Shown: one piece after another, positions 55,890-64,000 of the stretch
Position numbering within the stretch: the stretch's first letter is position 1
Layout: each line of letters opens with the position of its first letter
Source: Patiria pectinifera
Lineage: Eukaryota > Echinodermata > Asteroidea > Valvatida > Asterinidae
Reading direction: 5' to 3'
Assembly (NCBI GenBank): GCA_029964075.1
Contig: CM057145.1
Location: 806,001 to 870,000, forward strand
Length of the DNA stretch: 64,000 bases
Notes under the pieces: model-generated
Databases searched by the model: none
What the model was told of the DNA's origin: nothing
The model's input: only the letters and a program-made list of their open reading frames with translations
Program-made: the position numbers and the translations under genes

Positions 55890-58540
55890 CTGTAGCCAAT
55901 CACAAACCAGCATACACCAAAGACATGCAGGCAAATCCACCAATCACAAGGCAAAGGGGATCAGACCAGGGGAGAAAAGAAAACACAACAAACATACCGG
56001 TTAATACAATTAGACTCGGAACATGCATACAAAATACGTGTACAATGTAAGGTTTACTTGGTAAAGAAAATTGTGGGTATAGTTCAGTACATGACACAGG
56101 CAGCACAAGACTAATGTATGTGATGTAGATGCATGGCAACCATACATGACATACCGGTACATGTATATGAATAGGCAACTTGTTCCCAAAGCTTCTCCCA
56201 AAGTTGCTGCCAAACCATTGGGCATATATGTACATTGTATTGTAAGTCACAAGTGAGTCAGTCTGTGTGAGATACATACAAGCGTGTGTCAATAAAAACG
56301 CAGGATTCAAAGCGATTTTTTTTCTGAGAAAATTATGCTATTGGTGTGCCTAATTTGATGAGGATTTGATTGTCCATAATTTCATCTTTGACAAGATTTT
56401 TGTTTGGTGGAATTTGGACTTTTGGTTCAAAAGTTATGACAAGTTTTGTGAAGCCCTTCTGAAGCGGGTTGGTCTGATTCAACGACCTTAACACAACGAC
56501 CAGTTACATGTATGTACAATGCAGGTATGCATTGAAGACATTTAAACCAGAACAAAACTTTCTTTGAAACAACTGATGATAACTATCACTTAAATTTAAT
56601 AACTGGACTATCATTGTTTCAAAGCATCATGAATTATTGACTAATAACATTGATTGTGGACTAAAGGATTATGTAAGCCTAAACCTGCCACACATGTCCT
56701 TCTTTGTGATCCACAAATACTTTCACCTGTACTGAATTCAAACCTTTCATTAGGTATGTGTGATTTCACAAATCAGACCAGCTTGGAATTTATAACCCTT
56801 CTTCAATGTACTCTATCTCTGGACAGGATTGTCCAAATGAGATGGGATAAAAAGCATAGTGAAGAGAAGGAAAGGTACTTTGAAAAGAGGGTTAACATTA
56901 TGATGAATAGGGGTGGTTTATATTCTTAATATTTTTGTTTCTAATCCTGCGTTTTTATTGACACACGCTGTACATGTACAAACCAGTCTGCATGTATTCA
57001 CAAGTGAGTGGCAGTCGGCCAGTCATCAGACAGTTGGGAAGTCAGTGAGTGAGTCAGTCAGTTACAAAACAAAGGGGATACAAGGCTGGCCCCTCTCAGA
57101 CCAGCCAAATAAAAAAAGACATTAATCCACAATTTCCATAAGAGTAAAGTTCGGTACAGTACATTGTACTTTGCCATGAGTGCGACTGTGAGTCATCTTG
57201 CTAGGCGTAGCAGTACGAGTGCAAGGCCATTTTTTTCCCCCAAGTACAAGTACAAAATTAATAAGAGTAATAAGGTCAATGAAGGTAAAGAGTAGGAGTA
57301 CAAGTAGGAGTAGGAGTACAAGTACAAATACAAATAAGAGTAAGTGTAAGAGTACGAGAACTAGTAAGAGTACAAGTATAAGAGTACGAATATGAGTACT
57401 TTCCATGAGTACCAGCAATCTCAATGAGTACACATAATTTTCTGCACACATAATTTTCACATACATGTAAGAAAATAAATCTTGCTTCAAAAAATATTTT
57501 CTTGTCATACACATTTGTTTAGGGAGTATGACCAAGAAAAAAATAGTTCTTGAAACAAGATTTCTTTTCTCTATATGTTAGGAAACGTAAGAAAATCATT
57601 TTTAGCAGTGAACACTAGTTCCTCAGATCTTTTTGCTGTCAAGTTAGGCATGAAACACACCTACAAAACAGTGCAACAACAAACAAATCCTGCATATACC
57701 GCTACACCTTTTTAGTCTTTCTGGGGGAAAATATTTCATTGGGTATCAGTGCGAGTACTTTACCACAAGTACAAGTACATTCTCATTAGTGCGAAAAAAG
57801 TACCAAGTACAGTACGCGTTCTACAACAATGCAAACAAGTGGACACAACTTTTGTACCTATACTTGTACTTTGTCTGTATAAAATTTCTCTGTATACATT
57901 TATTCAAATTCCTCTCTAGTTATAGTCAACATGCAACTAGGCACATCGTAATATCGCTTCAATTATACATTTGTTACTGCATTTGTCATCATAAAGACAT
58001 ACTGTATGTATTACACGATCAGATAAATATTGGATCGTGATGCACACTTTCAGTAAACTGTTCTCTTCTGAACTGCATATACCAGTTACTCTCCTGCATA
58101 GTATGAGTGGTTTTAAGTATGGACATACATGTAACTGTATCATACAGTGCTTGCGTTTTTACCCCATGGGCGTTTTTACCCCAGTTTACCCTATGTTTTA
58201 ATTTTTTTTATAAATACCATCATATTCTGTGCCCATGTAGACTTTTTTAAGTCGTTTTTGCTTTCTTTTAAATTTTAAATTTTGCAAATTGCAAATCAAA
58301 CTTTCAAACGACTAAATGATAATATTCTAAAAGCTATGGTAGATGATTCACTTCTTCACCTAGTGTTAAGTCCAATTTCAACTCTTTTTTTGGCAGGAAA
58401 AAAAAAAAAACATTTACAGTGTAGCACTTCTTTGGAACATTTTCATACAGGGGAAAAAATCCTGAGTAGGCATAACGTTTACTAATCAGGAAACTAACTG
58501 TTTCCTTACTTAAAAACACTTATTTATAAAAACCTTATTT
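55890..58540 (-). other. Intron or upstream sequence, no gene seen
   Basis: No coding segment with both splice sites and KIF21-like sequence was found. The stretch contains a cacgc...tcaataaaaacgcaggatt segment repeated inverted at 56290-56310 and 56945-56965, and a gtacaagtaggagta microsatellite at 57240-57400. Confidence 0.5.
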
Positions 58541-59160
58541 ATAAATTGAAAATTGTTTCCTGATTTGGAAAAGTAGTGTTTCCTGCTTTGGAAACAATTT
58601 ACCTTTTTCAAAATGTTTCCTGATGAGGAAACGTTTTAATGTTTCCTATTCTGGAAACACTGTACAGTTTGACAAATGTTTCCTGATCAGGAAACATTTT
58701 TAGTGTCTCCTATTCTGGAAACACTGTACAGTTTGACAAATGTGTCCTGATCAGGAAACATTTTTAGTGTCTCCTATTCTGGAAACACTGTACAGTTTGA
58801 TGAATGTTTCCTGATCAGGAAACATTTTTAGTGTCTCCTATTCTGGAAACACTGTACAGTTTGACAAATGTTTCCTGATCAGGAAACATTTTTAGTGTCT
58901 CCTATTCTGGAAACACTGTACAGTTTGACAAATGTTTCCTGATCAGGAAACATTTTTAGTGTCTCCTATTCTGGAAACACTGTACAGTTTGACAAATGTT
59001 TCCTGATCAGGAAACATTTTTAGTGTTACCGGTACCTATTCTGGAAACACTGTACAGTTTGATGAATGTTTCCTGATCAGGAAACAATTGATGCGTTTCC
59101 AAAACAGGAGACATTTGTACTGGACGGTGAATGTTTCCTGATCAGGATACGTGTTGGCAG
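58540..59160 (+). repeat. 64-bp tandem array with a palindromic gtttcctgatcaggaaac core
   Basis: About eight units contain gtttcctgatcaggaaac, atttttagtgtctcctattc, tggaaacactgtacagtttg and acaaat. The core is a perfect 18-bp palindrome, and ttcc...ggaa pairs recur at both cores of each unit. The outer units are diverged. No coding potential is evident. Confidence 0.88.
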
Positions 59161-60980
59161 AACATTTGTCATATGGGAAAAAGATGCCCAAATCTTTGTG
59201 TTGCCTATCGGTTTCCTGTTGGTGTGATGTCACAAAGGAAATGGTCTGTATGAACTACATGTATGTACATAATTTCAGAATTACAAAATTTGTATTTTCC
59301 CTGAGCTACATTTAAAACTAATACATGTAATTGCACTGAAGCCTACAGTTTTTTTTGTACAGAATTCCCTGATAAGGAAAAGTTTCATTTTTTTTTTAAA
59401 CATTAAAACAGGGGAAGACAGAAAATACATGTTTATAATAAATGTTATGTTTATAGTATACATTTGTGTACATGTTGTATTATAATTAGCAAATATACAA
59501 AATTCTTTTAAAAAAATCTGAAATGTTCATGCATTATTTGGTCCTGTACCAATAACCAATAAATTTCAAAATTACTACGTTTTCCTTTCATTTGGATGAT
59601 TTTCCAAGGGGCAGGCTTAATAAAATATAAAAACTTTAGGCATGTGTAGTGATATTAGGCCCCCCCCCCCAAAAAAAAATAGCCGGTCTCTGGTCAGACC
59701 AAAGTTCCGGAATTGATGCGGCAACAATTTTTTTTTTAATTTAAATTTTTTTTGTCAAGCTTGAATTGTACAGACAAGGTGGGTACTATTTTGTATCCTC
59801 ATTATACATTGGTGCCCTCCATCATTTGCCTTGGTGCAAGTTCCCCATTCCTCTGTGCTCCTTGGTACAGAGATTTGAGGTTCCACAGTGCGGCAATAGA
59901 GGGCGCTGTTGTAGCTACTGTCACGGAAAATTTGAAAAAAAAAAAAAGATTGACGCGCATGATCAAAATCGAGGCTCATGCTGACCAGAGACTGACTACA
60001 TATATATGTGTATTTGTGGGTTTTTTTGCCTTATTCCAAATAAATCTGTAACTGTATGTAAGGCCAACAAAAAAAAATATTCGATCTCTGGTCAGACCAA
60101 AGTTCCGGAATTGACGCGGCCACGCATTTTTTTTTTTGGTTTTTTTTTGCTTTTTTGCTTTTTTTCTTCAAGCTTGGATTGTACAGACAAGGTGGGGTAC
60201 TATTTTGCTTTTTTGGTGTCCTCGTGTACATTGGTGTCCTCCATAATTTGCCTTGGTGCTCCCGATCATTTGCCTTGGTGCAATTTCCCATTCCTTGGTG
60301 CTCTTTGGTGAAAAAAAATGAGGAGGTGCGGCAATAGAGGGCGCTGTTGGAGCTACCGCGGAACATTTTGGAAAAAAAAAAGGATTGACGCACATGATTA
60401 AAATCGACGCGCACACTGACCAGAGACCGACTTATTTTTTGTTTTGGCCTAATGCTGGAAAATAATTTCTTCCCTAAAATGTACTCCACATACAAGTACC
60501 CCCTCAACGGTTACAAAGGGAGAGTTGGGGGAGACCACTAGGAGGGACATTTGAATGCATTACCAATGACACCTGACACTCATGTGAAGACGCTATAGAT
60601 TTGTGCACATCGACAATAACATTAGTCATGCGTACTGTACTTCGCATTATATCAACCGGTACCCACACCCAGTGGCAGCGCCATACTACAATTTTGGGGG
60701 CGAGTGAGAGGCGAAGAAATGTTAGGGTTTTTTTCTTGGGGGGGGGGGATCATTCTGCGCTTGGGGGTCGTTGTGCAAAACAATTCATTTATGTATTTAC
60801 ATGTATGTTATACATTTTGTATCACCCCATTTTAGGGCCATTTTCGATGATTTCCAGTCTTTATTTATTCAGTGATTTTCTTGGGGGAACTGGGGGAACT
60901 GGGGGGGGGGGGAGGAGGAAGACAATAAGCCATTTGTGAATTAAATCCAGAGTATTATCTGGTGCCCTGACTTGGCACAT
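59161..60980. other. No gene seen; local duplications
   Basis: Positions 59690-60000 and 60085-60440 are a diverged direct duplication (gtctctggtcagaccaaagt, aattgtacagacaaggtgg, ggcaatagagggcgctgttg). Positions 60515-60660 resemble 6535-6680 (gggagagctggggagaccac, ctgacactca, agacgctat). Long T and A runs and a G run at 60740 are present. Confidence 0.6.
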
Positions 60981-61502
60981 TTAAAGGGAAGACACAACAT
61001 TTGCAAACATTACAAAACGAAATGATCAAATTATCACTAAATACCTTCCTGGATTGTTAGGGAATGACAGTCTAAAGCATCCTGTAAATCGTGGCTCCTG
61101 GTGTGCTGACATTTTCAAGAAAAACGGTATTTTTCCAACGCTGGTCGGCCAACCGGCGTTGGAGAAAACTGGCTTTTTTTCAAAACTGCTCCTAATTTTT
61201 CATAATTAGTTATTCCGTGTTTTCTTTGCAATTGATTACACAACTGTGAAGGGGTACAAGTCTACTAGACTGACTCTCTGACCTTACAATTCCCAAAAGT
61301 CTATAAGTTCTCCGTTTCATCTTAAGTGGGGTCTGGGAACCAGACTACAAGAACATGAATGGTTTTCTTGGTTTTTCCAACATCTACAAGTCCAAAACGT
61401 GAAACAAGTCACTTTAACAATACTTGCTAACACATACTAATCCTCCAAATCCATTTATTTCTGAAAATTGCAGCAAAAACAAATGTTGTACATTCCCTTT
61501 AA
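60981..61502 (+). mobile_element. MITE family A, copy 5
   Basis: The ends are ttaaagggaagacacaac and cattccctttaa. The central palindrome is at about 61134-61163 (ctggtcggccaaccggcg), with mismatches relative to the other copies. It lies 420 bp from copy 6 in the same orientation. Confidence 0.75.
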
Positions 61503-61642
61503 TAAACTTTGAATTTTCCTGACCAAAGAGACTGTTGCTATATCATGTGATTCAGGGCAAGCCTTTATGCTACAATGTAGCAACCCCCAAGCTCCGCAAT
61601 GGTCTGGAGTCTTTAAACCATTCTCACCCATTGTGAACAGTG

Positions 61643-61822
61643 TACAGTCGAACACCTTTATAACAAGGTCGTTGGGACTTGACAAATTACCTTGTTATAA
61701 CAGGTACCTTGTTCTAACAGTATTGGAAAACAAAGAAAAACAAAGACTTGGGACCTAACATTTTGCATGTTATAAGTAGGCCTTGTATTAACAGTGCTCG
61801 TCTTATTCAGGGTTCGACTGTA
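61643..61822 (+). mobile_element. Small pogo/Tigger-like MITE
   Basis: The element is flanked by TA and has ends acagtcgaacacctttataa and gggttcgactgt as inverted repeats. Inside are several variants of ttgttataacagg. CAGT-type ends with tataacaa words and a TA duplication are typical of pogo/Tigger-derived MITEs. It lies between MITE family A copies 5 and 6. Confidence 0.7.
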
Positions 61823-61922
61823 TTGATGCTGAGCGTCTCTAATGTAACTATGCAAGAGCTTGCCCTGAATTATGTGTTATAGCAACAATGTCTTTGGTCT
61901 GGAGAATTCAAAGTTAAACATG

Positions 61923-62422
61923 TTAAAGGGCAAATACAACATTTGCAAACATCAAAAAATAAAACTACCAAATCATTTTGAAATACCTTGCTGGACTGTT
62001 GGTGAATGACAGTGTAAAGCATCCTGTAAAATCATGGCACCTGGTATACTGTCATTTTCAAGAAAAGTGGTATTTTTGTATCAATTTCCAACGCTGATCG
62101 GCCGATCAGCGTTGGAAAAAACTGGCTTTTTTTCAAATACTTGTTTGCAATCGATTACAAACCTATGAACGGGTACGAGCCAGCTAGACTGATTCCCTGA
62201 CCTTACAATTCCCCAATGTATGTAAACTGCTCTGTTTCTTCTTATATGGAGTCAGGGAACCAGACTACAGGTAAATGATTGTTTTTCTTGGTTTTTATAG
62301 CATTTTCGAACCAAAAACCTCAAAAGAGTCAGTGTAACTGTATTTGCTATATATTTCCAACCTCCCAATTCCATCCATTTCTGAAAATGACAGCAAAAGC
62401 AAATGATGTATATTCCCTTTAA
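61923..62422 (+). mobile_element. MITE family A, copy 6
   Basis: The ends are ttaaagggcaaatacaac and tattccctttaa, with the palindrome at 62085-62118 built on gatcggccgatc. It is very close in sequence to copy 3 at 12262, including most internal positions. This suggests recent activity of that subtype. Confidence 0.78.
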
Positions 62423-62550
62423 TAACACGTGCCAAACATGAGCAGGTCAGTGTACCAGGTGTTATTCAAATTTAACTCTCAAAGGGTATAGGTTATTCGC
62501 AAATGGCTTATGGGCGGGGGAACCCCCTTCCCACTCAGTTGTAATCCATT

Positions 62551-62694
62551 TCACTTTTTAGTTTTGACGAGAAGGCATCTGACTGCATAGAACATCAGCA
62601 GAAGTAGGACAAATAAGGCGATGATGATAACTGAAAACCAACTGTTCGTTTTTTTAGTATAGTCAAAATATTGAATCAAATTTTTAGAGCACAT
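62551..62694 (-). CDS. Candidate 47-residue single-pass membrane microprotein
   Basis: A complete small frame begins MCSKNLIQYFDYTKKTNS. It is followed by a strongly hydrophobic segment (WFSVIIIALFVLLLLMFYAV) and the basic tail RCLLVKTKK before a TGA. An in-frame TGA lies five codons upstream of the ATG, and the start has A at -3 (aaaATG). The helix followed by a positive tail fits a membrane microprotein with a cytoplasmic C-terminus. The ...RCLLV boundary recalls cortexin-like microproteins, but only loosely. There is no expression or conservation evidence in the window. It could also be the last exon of a longer membrane protein. Confidence 0.35.
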   Translation of the reverse strand: MCSKNLIQYFDYTKKTNSWFSVIIIALFVLLLLMFYAVRCLLVKTKK

Positions 62695-62699
62695 TTTTA

Positions 62700-64000
62700 A
62701 GATTGTTCAAGTCCAAAAATTATCACGCCAAAACGTAATAATGGATGGCGTCATAAAAAGTTGGATCGTGTCAGTCCGGGTCCGTTGAACAGTTCGGATT
62801 ATAAAATTAGGGGTCAGATCGTTGGAGTAAATAAGAGTAACATAAGATTAACACAGGATTAACATAAGATTAACGCAGGATTAACATACGATTAACACAG
62901 GATGAACATAAGATTAACACAGGATCAATGAGATCATGGAATGCAAAAACCAACCCAGATTTTTGTTGGGGGGGGGGGGTTCGGGATAAAATGAGACGTT
63001 TTTGCAAATGTCGATACCATTGTTAGGCACAGAACCAGAATCAGAAAATGCATAGTGAAAAAAAAAAAACAGTATCAATTTTTTTTTAAATTGAAAATGA
63101 CAAAATTGTAGGTAAAACAGCAGAAAAAAAACAACAACATGGTATCAAATGTTGAAACATCAATACATAGAAAGCAATGGGATGAAAAAGTATTACCATT
63201 CACATTCAAAACATTGAAATGATTAATTAATGCCATAATGCGTTATTGCCAAACAAGATCAGATTTGCAATGCAAAGACAAGTCAGTACCAAATATGTGA
63301 AAGACAAACGCAAGATCAAAACAGGCAACATGATGGCCATGGTTTTATGCCGGGCACGTTCACATACAGATGTTTGGAAATGTCAACGAACCGTGGAAAT
63401 TGACAATGACAATGGATGAAAATGGCAGAAAGATACAACAGACACAAACAATTTGGTGTAGGAAAAGGACAATACAAGTCACAAAAGAATCAGGAAAAGC
63501 AAAGGATGGGAAAAGTGAAAAAGAAGCAAAATTAGAAAGATAATATCACAACGTTCAATCTACATGTGCATGTAATGAAAACATACCGGTATATTGGAAG
63601 TCATGCATTTTCGGAAAGTTTTACGCAAATCAGTACATTGAACAAGTAGATGGAGTTACATCACAACGTACACATTCACCAATGATATTTGCATTGGATT
63701 GAGAAAAAAAAATTAACGCTGAAGTACCAAATCTTAACTACACACACATTTTTGACTGCAGTTTACAGTTACTGGTGCATTTAGGGGTGTGTATGTAAAT
63801 TCTTGTTCCGTAATTGTGGGGACTTACACTCGTCTGTGCAAGGTATTTGTGGGGACCGAAAATGCTATGGGGACAGCAGAAAGTCCCCATAACTCGGTCC
63901 TAATTTGCCTAACAATAAAAAACTTCCCCATAACGCGGTGTATGCCTACCTACATGTACATTTACGGGTAGTAAGGGAACCAGGCACCAGATTGACAAAA
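62700..64000. other. No gene seen at the right edge
   Basis: The stretch contains a short tandem repeat of acataagattaacacaggatta at 62845-62930, a G run at 62970-62979, and A-rich sequence. The words gtggggacttacactcg and gtccccataactcggtcc near 63818-63900 form a short imperfect inverted repeat. No exon of KIF21 is recognised. Confidence 0.5.

Noticed and set aside
57122-57535. Leu/Val-rich ORF
   Set aside because: It translates the antisense of a gtacaagtaggagta microsatellite and has no other support.

Overview
The window is animal nuclear DNA: intron-rich, AT-leaning, and full of short repeats, tRNA-derived SINEs and MITEs. I think it is a marine invertebrate deuterostome, with an echinoderm or hemichordate the most likely source. 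This rests on the vertebrate-like KIF21 gene and the many acatgtacatgta-type runs; the species is an inference.

One host gene spans most of the window on the minus strand. Eleven coding exons (55889 down to 6831) encode the C-terminal part of a KIF21-type kinesin: a Ser/Pro-rich linker, then a seven-bladed WD40 domain ending at a stop codon at 6831-6833. Splice sites and codon phases agree across all ten junctions. The motor and coiled-coil exons would lie beyond 64000. Two introns are swollen by very large mobile elements. Intron 12236-24839 holds a 10.8-kb fold-back element (12996-23834) with ~450-bp inverted ends, internal tandem arrays and no visible transposase. Intron 33909-52588 holds a complete 16.2-kb Maverick/Polinton (35334-51552).

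The Polinton has ~260-bp terminal inverted repeats beginning AG and ending CT, and a 5-bp target duplication (tctcg). From left to right it carries: a tandem repeat block and a possible small spliced gene; protein-primed family B DNA polymerase (+); retroviral-type integrase (-); a small membrane protein (+); a probable major capsid protein (+); an A32-like packaging ATPase (+); four conserved element genes (+); a membrane-anchored protein (-), convergent with the last of these across a perfect 23-bp hairpin; a virion-type protein (+); a hydrophobic/coiled-coil protein (+); and a TFIIB-like factor (-). I see no adenovirus-type protease. About ten single-base shifts or stops break many of the genes, while integrase, three small genes and most of the polymerase remain open, so this looks like a recently dead copy or one with uncorrected assembly indels. 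Gene starts fall into two short sequence classes (TAAATG at the start, or TATATTAAA just upstream), which is interesting beside an element-encoded TFIIB-like protein.

The rest is non-coding: at least six copies of a ~500-bp MITE with a covarying central palindrome, several SINEs, a pogo/Tigger-like MITE, perfect hairpins, many minisatellites (some with CCAAT or nuclear-receptor-like motifs), partial duplications of KIF21 exons, and a 47-residue single-pass membrane microprotein ORF at 62551-62694.
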